Translations under genes and position numbers: made by a program
The notes under the pieces: generated by a model
What the model saw: the letters and a program-made list of their open reading frames with translations, nothing else
Databases searched by the model: none
What the model was told of the DNA's origin: nothing
From: Methanobacteriota archaeon
GTDB lineage: Archaea > Altiarchaeota > Altiarchaeia > IMC4 > QMZM01
Length of the DNA: 5,261 nt
Assembly: GCA_021731385.1 (NCBI GenBank)
Contig: JAKFXM010000146.1
Location: forward strand, 1 to 5,261
Direction: 5' to 3'
Part shown: one piece after another, positions 1 through 4,715 of the stretch
Position numbering within the stretch: the first letter of the stretch is position 1
How the letters are laid out: every line of letters starts with the position of its first letter

Positions 1-823
1 GAATAAGGTGGCATTAAAGGGACCAATCACAACCCCAATAGGTTCTGGTTTCAGGAGCGTTAATGTTACATTGAGGCAGAAACTGAATCTGTATGCAAAT
101 CTCAGGCCTGCGAAATCCTTTATGGGAATTCCATCAAGATACGAGGCGATAGATTTAGTTGTAGTGAGGGAGAATACGGAAGGTTTATACTCCGGAATCG
201 AACGCTACAGAAATGAGGAAAGGACAGAGGCAGAAGCAATAAGGCTGATAACAAAAAAGGCGTGCGAGAGGATAGTGAAATTTGCATTTGATTATGCAGT
301 TAATGAGAACAGGAAAAAGGTAACTGCCGTGCACAAGGCAAACATATTGAAATTTACTGATGGGATTTTCCTGGAAACTGCGAGAACTGTTGCTGAGAAA
401 TACAGGGAAATAGAATTTGACAACAAGATCATTGACAATATGTGCATGCAGCTGGTAATAAAACCGGAACAATATGATGTTATTGTTACAACAAATCTCT
501 TTGGGGACATACTCTCTGATTTGTGCGCAGGGCTTGTTGGCGGTCTGGGTGTTGCGCCCGGTGCAAACATGGGGGATGAGATTGCAGTATTCGAACCCGT
601 TCATGGCTCTGCTCCAAAGTATGCCGGGATGGACAAGGTCAATCCAACCGCAACGATTCTTTCAGGCGTCTTAATGCTCAAATACATCGGGGAGGTAAAG
701 GCTGCAGAGAGGATAAATAATGCCTTAATAGATGTTTTCAGGGAAGGTAAAATGCTGACCCGTGATATTGGAGGAACTGCAAAAACATCTGAATTTACGG
801 ACTATGTTATATCAAAGATTTGA
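1..823 (+). CDS. Isocitrate dehydrogenase, decarboxylating dimeric family (5'-truncated)
   Basis: Oxidative decarboxylation of isocitrate to 2-oxoglutarate in the cytoplasm. The frame is already open at base 2, and the residues before the GTG at 8 continue the family's core strand (NKVALKGPITTPIG), so the true start lies upstream and roughly 60-70 residues are missing. Counting codon 8-10 as residue 1, the substrate helix has Ser17, Asn19 and Arg23, followed by Arg33 and RENTEG with Arg54 and Tyr61. Lys110, Asp143, and Asp167 and Asp171 (in NLFGDILSD) match the catalytic and metal-binding residues of E. coli Icd. The Ser/Asn pair argues for isocitrate over isopropylmalate or homoisocitrate. 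Cofactor signals are mixed: HGSAPKYAG carries the Lys-Tyr pair seen in NADP enzymes, but the C-terminus (LTRDIGGTAKTSEFT) resembles short NAD-type enzymes. The gene is first in an operon, 7 bases before nop10. Family assignment is firm; substrate is likely; cofactor is open. Confidence 0.9.
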   Translation, partial: NKVALKGPITTPIGSGFRSVNVTLRQKLNLYANLRPAKSFMGIPSRYEAIDLVVVRENTEGLYSGIERYRNEERTEAEAIRLITKKACERIVKFAFDYAVNENRKKVTAVHKANILKFTDGIFLETARTVAEKYREIEFDNKIIDNMCMQLVIKPEQYDVIVTTNLFGDILSDLCAGLVGGLGVAPGANMGDEIAVFEPVHGSAPKYAGMDKVNPTATILSGVLMLKYIGEVKAAERINNALIDVFREGKMLTRDIGGTAKTSEFTDYVISKI

Positions 824-830
824 TGTTATA

Positions 831-992
831 ATGAAAATCCTTAAATGCCCAAAATGCAATGAATACACCCTGAAGGAAAATTGTCCTATCTGTAATTCAA
901 AGACATTTAGTGTAAGACCTCCCAGATTTTCCCCCGAGGACAGATATGGAAAATACAGGAGATTGATGAAAAGGGAAATAGAGACAATATGA
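831..992 (+). CDS. nop10: H/ACA ribonucleoprotein complex protein Nop10
   Basis: A 53-residue protein of normal length for archaeal Nop10. In this family the protein binds the pseudouridine synthase Cbf5 and helps position H/ACA guide RNAs for pseudouridylation of rRNA. The sequence shows an N-terminal zinc ribbon with Cys6, Cys9, Cys18 and Cys21 (CPKC and CPIC), then the conserved linker PPRFSPEDRYGKYR (residues 30-43) and a basic C-terminal helix. The ATG at 831 is chosen because it places the zinc ribbon at the expected distance from the start. A longer in-frame reading from 762 would run back through the dehydrogenase gene and is not supported. No clear Shine-Dalgarno sequence is visible. 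The gene sits 7 bases after the dehydrogenase stop, and its TGA overlaps the ATG of the next gene, so translational coupling is likely. Confidence 0.96.
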   Translation: MKILKCPKCNEYTLKENCPICNSKTFSVRPPRFSPEDRYGKYRRLMKREIETI

Positions 993-2269
993 AACCAGTA
1001 CTCCAATTAGCTCTGGATTTTTTGGATATGAAAAGAGCGATTGCGGTCGCAAAAGAATCAGTTGCTGGAGGAGCAGACTGGATTGAAATTGGGACTCCTC
1101 TGATAAAATCCGAGGGCCTTAATTCTGTAAGAACCATAAGAAAATTATTCCCAAAGAATAAAATCGTGGCTGATATGAAGTCGATGGACACAGGGAGATA
1201 TGAGGTTGAGTCTGCTGCAAAGGCCGGCGCAGATATTGTCATAGTCCTTGGTGTTGCAGATAATTCTACGATAAAAGAGGCTGTTGAGGCTGGGAAGAAT
1301 TATGGTTGTGAGATTATGGTTGATCTGATGAATGTTGATGATATGTCTGAAAGGGCAAAGGGGATTGAGGAGATTGGTGCGGATTATATCTGTGTTCATG
1401 TTGGTATAGACCAGCAGATGATGGGGATTAATCCGATTGCAGAATTAAAAAATATTTCCAATATTGTTAAAATTCCCCTGGCAATTGCCGGTGGAATAAA
1501 TTCGGAAACTGCTGCAGAGGCCGTTAATGCGGGGGCATCGATTGTAATTGTGGGCGGAGCAATTACTAAGGCTGAGAATGCAAAAAAGGCAACAGGAGTT
1601 ATAAAAAAGGCAATGTGGGTTAGAAAACCTGTAAAAACAAAATTCTACAAAAAATACAAAAATCCGGGAGAGATATTCAGGATCGTATCTACAGCAAATA
1701 TCAGCGATGCAATGCACAGAAGTGGCAGCATGGAGGGAATAAGGTCTCTATCAGGTACAAAGGCTGTCGGAAAAGCTATAACAGTCAGAACCTATCCAGG
1801 AGACTGGGCAAAGCCGGTTGAAGCCATAGACATTGCGGAAAAGGGCAATGTAATAGTTATTGATGCCGGGGGAACAGGAAATGCTGTTTGGGGGGAACTT
1901 GCGTCAATCAGCAGCAAGCAGAAGGGCATCGGGGGTGTTGTTATTGACGGTGCGATTCGCGATACAGAAGAAATAAAAAGATTGAAATTTCCTGCATTCT
2001 CAAGGGATATAAAATCTGCTGCAGGCGAACCGAAAGGCCTTGGCGAGATTGACATTCCTGTAAAATGCGGTGGAATTCTTGTAAAGCCCGGTGACTGGAT
2101 TATCGGTGATTCTGATGGGGTAGTTGTTGTGCCAAAGGAAAATGCAATTGAGATTTCAAACAGGGCGCTTGATGTATATGAAAAGGAGAACAGGGTTAGG
2201 GAAGAAATAAAGAGAAAATCCACCCTCTCGCAGGTTATGGAGATAAAGAAATGGGAGAAGGCAAGGTAG
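989..2269 (+). CDS. Bifunctional 3-hexulose-6-phosphate synthase / RraA-like protein
   Basis: A 426-residue fusion. Residues 1 to about 210 form a TIM-barrel of the orotidine-phosphate decarboxylase superfamily, like 3-hexulose-6-phosphate synthase: ALD with Asp10, IEIGTP around Glu33, ADMK with Asp62 and Lys64, MDTG, HVGID around 137-141, and phosphate-binding AGG (167-169) and VGG (188-190). In archaea this enzyme commonly works in reverse, releasing formaldehyde and giving ribulose 5-phosphate. Residues about 225-426 form an RraA-like domain: GGTGNAVWGEL (294-304), VIDGAIRD with Asp320 and the Arg325-Asp326 pair, and GDSDGVVVVP (373-382). RraA-like proteins include RNase E inhibitors and 4-hydroxy-4-methyl-2-oxoglutarate-type aldolases. 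Such fusions are known in archaea, where the role of the second half is unclear. The Arg-Asp pair fits a lyase more readily than an RNase E regulator. The start ATG overlaps the nop10 stop (ATGA). The 3' end of the gene is duplicated downstream. Confidence 0.93.
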   Translation: MKPVLQLALDFLDMKRAIAVAKESVAGGADWIEIGTPLIKSEGLNSVRTIRKLFPKNKIVADMKSMDTGRYEVESAAKAGADIVIVLGVADNSTIKEAVEAGKNYGCEIMVDLMNVDDMSERAKGIEEIGADYICVHVGIDQQMMGINPIAELKNISNIVKIPLAIAGGINSETAAEAVNAGASIVIVGGAITKAENAKKATGVIKKAMWVRKPVKTKFYKKYKNPGEIFRIVSTANISDAMHRSGSMEGIRSLSGTKAVGKAITVRTYPGDWAKPVEAIDIAEKGNVIVIDAGGTGNAVWGELASISSKQKGIGGVVIDGAIRDTEEIKRLKFPAFSRDIKSAAGEPKGLGEIDIPVKCGGILVKPGDWIIGDSDGVVVVPKENAIEISNRALDVYEKENRVREEIKRKSTLSQVMEIKKWEKAR

Positions 2270-2281
2270 AATTAGGATTGA
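2236..2281 (+). repeat. Direct repeat, copy 1 (3' end of the fusion gene)
   Basis: A 46-base stretch beginning tatgg and ending attaggattga that recurs at 2336-2381, exactly 100 bases downstream, with one mismatch (g at 2242 against a at 2342). It covers the last ten codons and stop of the hps-rraA gene plus 12 bases beyond. The mismatch falls at the third position of a Glu codon. Confidence 0.95.
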
Positions 2282-2307
2282 CAAAGGGAAAGGTAGGGTT
2301 GATAAGG

Positions 2308-2330
2308 GCGGGAAACCGTAGGTTTCCTGC
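2308..2330 (+). terminator. Hairpin after the idh-nop10-hps operon, possible terminator or processing site
   Basis: A ten-pair stem, gcgggaaacc (2308-2317) with ggtttcctgc (2321-2330), including one G-U pair and a GTA triloop. It lies 38 bases after the fusion gene's stop and between the two direct-repeat copies. No T-run follows, so ordinary archaeal T-tract termination is not shown. The stem could protect the transcript's 3' end or be a mobile repeat. Confidence 0.5.
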
Positions 2331-2335
2331 ACTTA

Positions 2336-2381
2336 TATGGAAATAAAGAAATGGGAGAAGGCAAGGTAGAATTAGGATTGA
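2336..2381 (+). repeat. Direct repeat, copy 2 (ghost of the gene's C-terminus)
   Basis: Second copy of the 46-base repeat. It still encodes MEIKKWEKAR followed by TAG (2337-2369) but has no upstream gene of its own. A segmental duplication of the operon's end, or recombination between related copies, explains it better than a functional mini-gene. Confidence 0.93.
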
Positions 2382-2424
2382 TACGAACTTGAGGTAGAAG
2401 TTAAAAACCGGAGCGTATTTATGC

Positions 2425-2431
2425 TATATAA
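2425..2431 (+). promoter_or_regulatory. Candidate TATA box inside a small palindrome
   Basis: The box reads tatataa and lies within tatgct (2420-2425), atata, agcata (2431-2436). Transcription would be expected to start about 25 bases from the centre, near 2453. That would place the hairpin pair at 2477-2528 in the leader of the broken gene that follows. The match is to a simple AT-rich motif only. Confidence 0.35.
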
Positions 2432-2476
2432 GCATATAGTTAAAATAATGTCCAAAAATAGATACTTGCTTCTTAA

Positions 2477-2528
2477 TATGAATTTGCAAAGCAAATTCAT
2501 AGCTACGAAATTCCAAAGGAATTTCGTA
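2477..2528 (+). repeat. Tandem pair of perfect hairpins with AAA loops
   Basis: Two perfect 11-bp stems stand side by side, separated by the two bases gc (2502-2503). The first is tatgaatttgc (2477-2487), AAA, gcaaattcata (2491-2501). The second is tacgaaattcc (2504-2514), AAA, ggaatttcgta (2518-2528). Stem sequences differ but stem length and loop are the same, which points to a defined element or selected RNA structure. They lie between a TATA-like box and the broken gene. Possible roles are a structured leader, a repetitive palindromic element, or a transposon end. Confidence 0.85.
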
Positions 2529-2544
2529 TAAAATCAGAGAATAT

Positions 2545-2559
2545 ATCTCTTGTAGAGAT
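2545..2559 (+). repeat. Short triloop hairpin over a possible start codon
   Basis: Stem atctct (2545-2550), loop tgt, agagat (2554-2559). Its right arm runs into the ATG at 2558, so in RNA it could cover the candidate start of the broken gene. Confidence 0.5.
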
Positions 2560-2898
2560 GATAAAAATGCTAGACAGTACGATGATATATGAGGCGTTCA
2601 TACCTTCTGTTTCTCCCCTGACAAAGGAGAGAAAGACCTTCAAGGATATTGAAGAAGAATTTGGAATAAAAATAGACCACTTCCACAATTAACCGATAGA
2701 GATAAGTACCCGCAGGAATCCTAATCCTGACGAGGAATTCAGGGCTGGAATTACTATAAAGGTTATAGGAGATTATCAGAAGATACGAGAATTTAGAAAA
2801 AAGTACAAACTCTTCTAAATGGGATAGAGCCAAAGGCAATCCACTTATTAGTGCCATGTACTTACAAAGATGAAGAGATAGTATCTCTTAAGGTATAG
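2558..2898 (+). pseudogene. Decayed gene of unknown function, one stop and one frameshift
   Basis: The frame open from 2477 has its first ATG at 2558 and reads to a TAA at 2690-2692, giving 44 residues with the core YEAFIPSVSPLTKERKTF and an acidic helix ending EEEFGIKIDHFHN. The same frame continues after the stop with protein-like sequence (IEISTRRNPNPDEEFRAGI, then VIGDYQKIREFRKKYK) to a second stop at 2816. A frame change of -1 near 2813-2816 then continues with LNGIEPKAIHLLVPCTYKDE to a TAG at 2896-2898. The composition over all three pieces looks like real protein. Together they would make roughly 110 residues from the ATG, or more if the original began upstream of the hairpins. I do not recognise the family. 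The overlapping minus-strand frames lack any start signal and look like shadows. Confidence 0.6.
2873..2889 (+). repeat. Triloop hairpin at the end of the broken gene
   Basis: Stem aagagat (2873-2879), loop agt, atctctt (2883-2889). It sits nine bases before the pseudogene's final TAG at 2896-2898. Its core arms agagat and atctct are the same as those of the hairpin at 2545-2559, in swapped order. Confidence 0.5.
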
Positions 2899-3088
2899 TG
2901 GACATAATCTATTTTTATACATTCGGGGCAAAATACTTTTAGTCCAGTTGATAATTGAGCATGTTCCATTTTCTTCCTTTAAAAAGCCCTTGCCTGTTCG
3001 TTAGTAAATAATGGTTTCATTTGCTAAAACCTCCAATAGGTTATTTGGAAGTTTCAGCAAAATCCATTACACTACCCAACAACGAAAA
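2899..3088. other. Degenerate intergenic stretch downstream of the toxin gene
   Basis: No intact gene is visible. On the minus strand a Shine-Dalgarno-like ggaggt (3029-3034) stands 8 bases before an ATG at 3020. That frame reads MKPLFTNEQARAF and stops at 2979-2981. A slip in the T-run there would continue it as LKEENGTCSIINWTKS and onward. In the original frame a second ATG at 2969 opens a 35-residue frame with a CPEC pair that ends at 2862 inside the pseudogene. This may be a decayed fourth gene of the toxin operon, but no family is recognisable. Confidence 0.3.
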
Positions 3089-3439
3089 TCAACTATCATC
3101 TATCTCGATGCATATATTTAATTTTTCAACAATTTCTTTACATTTAGGTATATTTAATCGACCTAGTTTTTTTACTATTAATTTTTGACTTAGAGTGAAT
3201 ATCTTATTTGGTTTTACTCTACTGTCATAAGGCAGATCCCCTAAGTCTAGATCTTTGGATGCGATTTCAATACTATTTGCATAGTTTCGTGGATTACTTG
3301 TTATAGCACAGCAAATAACGTCTTCATTGCTTGAATTATGGTCGCCATTTGATAGAATAATTGCCGGTCTTTTTTTATTTTGAGATAAATCGGAATAAGG
3401 GAATGGAATCAGGATTATCTCCCGTTGATTATAAGTCAT
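3089..3439 (-). CDS. MazF/PemK-type toxin, probable endoribonuclease
   Basis: A 116-residue protein from the ATG at 3439, a normal length for the family. MazF-type toxins cut mRNA at short sequences and are neutralised by a partner antitoxin. The family pattern is clear: QREIILIPFPYSDL (5-18), KKRPAIILSN with Arg24 at the catalytic position, CCAITSN with Thr47 and Ser48 near the second catalytic site, and KPNKIFTLSQKLIVKKLGRL (76-95), the typical segment near the dimer interface. In-frame ATGs at 3451 and 3460 would add 4 or 7 residues. The 3439 start is preferred because homologues begin just before this motif, although ggtgg lies too close to be a good Shine-Dalgarno site. The gene overlaps the antitoxin frame by 11 bases at this start, so translation is probably coupled. 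There is no visible damage, so the toxin is probably active. Confidence 0.9.
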   Translation of the reverse strand: MTYNQREIILIPFPYSDLSQNKKRPAIILSNGDHNSSNEDVICCAITSNPRNYANSIEIASKDLDLGDLPYDSRVKPNKIFTLSQKLIVKKLGRLNIPKCKEIVEKLNICIEIDDS

Positions 3440-3689
3440 TCCACCGTTCATCGTATTCATTGTCCCATAATAGTATTAAAGATTCTTCAGTAGTTATTGC
3501 CTTTCTATTCCTAATTTCTCTTTTTAGTTCAGATACCTCTGAACGAAGCACTTCAATATCGTTTAATATGATTTGTTCTTCACCTAGGAATTGAGATGTA
3601 GTTCCTAATACTGGACGAAAATCTATATTTATGCCGGATAATTGCCCAGATGTAGAGACCTGCATGTGTTCCATTTTAAATTTATCCAT
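3429..3689 (-). CDS. Putative antitoxin partner of the MazF-type toxin
   Basis: An 86-residue protein encoded directly before the toxin gene. The ATG at 3689 is preferred over one at 3713 because a strong ggaggt (3697-3702) sits 7 bases before it, within the end of the preceding gene. Residues 8-35 look beta-rich (QVSTSGQLSGINIDF). Residues 38-63 form a charged amphipathic, probably coiled-coil helix (LNDIEVLRSEVSELKREIR). The acidic tail, LLWDNEYDERWNDL (73-86), resembles the toxin-wrapping tails common in antitoxins next to MazF toxins. No helix-turn-helix, ribbon-helix-helix or AbrB motif is obvious, so the DNA-binding part, if any, is not recognised. The function is inferred from position, size and tail. 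It follows the 211-residue gene after a 4-base gap and overlaps the toxin gene, so the three are almost certainly co-transcribed. Confidence 0.72.
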   Translation of the reverse strand: MDKFKMEHMQVSTSGQLSGINIDFRPVLGTTSQFLGEEQIILNDIEVLRSEVSELKREIRNRKAITTEESLILLWDNEYDERWNDL

Positions 3690-3693
3690 TGTT

Positions 3694-4329
3694 TCAACCT
3701 CCGAGAGATTCAATAATCTTAGTTAATCTATCTTCTATTGATCTTTGGAATGTTAGTATTTCCTTTGTATCTCTAGACCTATATTGTAATCTTATCACAA
3801 GTCGATCTCTTGGACTATTTGGACTTGGTTCTATGATTAAGCTAAATATTGCGTATTCCGGGGCCTTATCTTTATTACTTATCAAAACGCCCGTCACACC
3901 AACATCCTTTATATCCCTTAATGATTTCAAATCTATTGTTGATGAATTAGTTAAAATGTCCTGGGGATTTTTATCTAATTTTATATTTAGATTTGCAAGA
4001 ATCTCATAAAAAATAACAGTTGCTGTAGTGTCATAACCAATGTCGGGTAAAATATTCACGACCTCACTAAATATTTTTGACACATTGGCCGATTCTTTGC
4101 CCACTATATTAAGGGCATTTGCCGGATAATTTAATTCAACAGTTGTGTTATCTTTAGAGCATATTACCCCTTTTATAACTCTTTTTTCAGCATCAATGAG
4201 TGCTTTATCCACTAAATCGTATCCATTCTTGGATAATACCTCCCGTACTTTATCCTTGAGAATATTTAAGTCCACAAATGATTTAAGTTTAATGCCTATG
4301 TGGCAAAGATCGTAGGGTTCTATTTTCAT
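3694..4329 (-). CDS. Conserved-looking protein of unknown function, first gene of the toxin operon
   Basis: A 211-residue soluble protein I do not recognise. There is no signal peptide, no membrane segment and no metal-binding Cys/His cluster. The sequence suggests a mixed alpha/beta fold: an N-terminal strand (CHIGIKLKS), a helix around residues 20-35, strands around KGVICSKDNTTVELNYPA (53-70), helices around 75-115, a strand GVTGVLISN, a strand pair AIFSLIIEPSP and RLVIRLQYRSRDT, and a final helix. It loosely recalls the TIGR04255-type proteins found sporadically near toxin-like genes, but that is an impression only. It leads the operon, four bases ahead of the antitoxin start, so it may be a third component such as a chaperone, sensor or regulator. 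The start ATG at 4329 lies about 42 bases after a palindromic TATA box and has no strong Shine-Dalgarno sequence. Confidence 0.8.
   Translation of the reverse strand: MKIEPYDLCHIGIKLKSFVDLNILKDKVREVLSKNGYDLVDKALIDAEKRVIKGVICSKDNTTVELNYPANALNIVGKESANVSKIFSEVVNILPDIGYDTTATVIFYEILANLNIKLDKNPQDILTNSSTIDLKSLRDIKDVGVTGVLISNKDKAPEYAIFSLIIEPSPNSPRDRLVIRLQYRSRDTKEILTFQRSIEDRLTKIIESLGG
3697..3702 (-). promoter_or_regulatory. Strong ribosome binding site that fixes the antitoxin start
   Basis: The minus strand reads ggaggt, then tgaaaca, then ATG at 3689. The TGA in the spacer is the stop codon of the upstream 211-residue gene, so ribosomes finishing that gene are placed to reinitiate on the antitoxin. 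It is the strongest Shine-Dalgarno sequence ahead of any intact gene in the window. Confidence 0.8.
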
Positions 4330-4365
4330 TGTTAAAAAGGACTTAATGAATTATTACAATATACT

Positions 4366-4377
4366 GGTATTTATACC
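4366..4377 (-). promoter_or_regulatory. Promoter of the toxin operon: TATA box within a palindrome
   Basis: The minus strand reads tataaata (4368-4375) at the centre of ggtatttatacc, an inverted repeat with 5-bp arms and a 2-base spacer. The box centre is about 42 bases from the ATG at 4329, giving a predicted leader of about 17 bases. A palindrome over the TATA box would let a bound repressor block TBP, which suits an autoregulated toxin-antitoxin operon. Confidence 0.55.
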
Positions 4378-4392
4378 CTCGGTAAGGATATA

Positions 4393-4405
4393 TGCAAGGC
4401 TTGCA
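4393..4405. promoter_or_regulatory. Operator-like palindrome 1
   Basis: Perfect 6-bp arms, tgcaag and cttgca, around one base. It lies 15 bases upstream of the palindromic TATA box of the toxin operon, in the divergent intergenic region. A dimeric regulator site is plausible; none is proven. Confidence 0.4.
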
Positions 4406-4416
4406 CATAATTTATC

Positions 4417-4431
4417 GCAATAACTTATTGC
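4417..4431. promoter_or_regulatory. Operator-like palindrome 2
   Basis: Perfect 7-bp arms, gcaataa and ttattgc, around one base. An outer inverted pair, tatatgcaa (4389-4397) and ttgcatata (4428-4436), joins this site to palindrome 1, so the whole 4389-4436 stretch is self-complementary in layers. It lies between the toxin operon and the divergent methyltransferase remnant. Confidence 0.4.
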
Positions 4432-4564
4432 ATATACCTATAACAATAATCAGATAAAATGCCAGATTCATTAATCGAAGAACTGCCTAAAATCGTGGCA
4501 CAAGGCAAAAAAGAAGCGCAGAAAATACTTGACGGTCTTTCTGCTCGTAACAGGATTACTTTGC

Positions 4565-4570
4565 AGACTA
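4565..4570 (+). repeat. Target-site duplication, left copy
   Basis: The sequence agacta directly abuts the element's left end and is repeated at 4752-4757. It encodes the Thr of the LQTNEL junction in the ancestral frame. Confidence 0.8.
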
Positions 4571-4647
4571 CCTAAGTTTTTCTTGATTTTTCTCACTACA
4601 TGAATTTACAGCACCCACAGGCTATAATAATGGCTTTTTCTATTTTT

Positions 4648-4673
4648 CGTAGTGTATAAAATTATACACTACG
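4648..4673. repeat. Large palindrome inside the element
   Basis: Perfect 12-bp arms, cgtagtgtataa and ttatacactacg, around two A bases. The half-site gtagtgtataaaatt occurs again at 4722-4736 in direct orientation, next to the right terminal repeat. The palindrome may be the junction left when a larger element lost its middle, or a second, nested element end. Confidence 0.85.
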
Positions 4674-4694
4674 ATATCCATAATGAAAGCTTGT

Positions 4695-4715
4695 AGCCTT
4701 CGAAAATCGAGGGCT
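4695..4715 (+). repeat. Hairpin with AAA loop inside the element
   Basis: Stem agccttcga (4695-4703), AAA, tcgagggct (4707-4715), nine pairs including one G-U. It has the same AAA triloop design as the pair at 2477-2528, outside the element. Confidence 0.7.

Noticed and set aside
8..10. GTG as the start codon of the isocitrate dehydrogenase gene
   Set aside because: The frame is open before it and reads into the conserved core strand, and the protein would lack the family's N-terminal strands. The gene is cut by the window edge.
2337..2369. Mini-gene MEIKKWEKAR
   Set aside because: It is the duplicated tail of the fusion gene and has no promoter or ribosome site of its own.
2236..2381. CRISPR array
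   Set aside because: There are only two copies of the repeat, and one is the coding end of a gene. No regular spacer series is present anywhere in the window.
2448..2530. 27-codon frame starting at the ATG at 2448
   Set aside because: Most of its codons are simply the hairpin pair, and the predicted transcription start (about 2453) lies downstream of its ATG.
2503..2857. Minus-strand reading frames opposite the broken gene
   Set aside because: They have no start signals, and their translations are rich in Ser, Phe and Ile, as expected of a shadow. The plus strand is more protein-like.
3065..3077. attacactac near the toxin 3' end as another mobile-element end
   Set aside because: It resembles ttatacactac of the 181-bp element, but the match is short and no partner repeat or target duplication was found.
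3690..3713. Upstream ATG at 3713 for the antitoxin
   Set aside because: It has no ribosome binding site in place and would overlap the previous gene by 20 bases. The ATG at 3689 has ggaggt at 7 bases.
3361..4009. Plus-strand reading frames opposite the antitoxin, toxin and 211-residue genes
   Set aside because: They are antisense shadows: no ribosome sites, low-complexity composition, and full overlap with well-supported genes.
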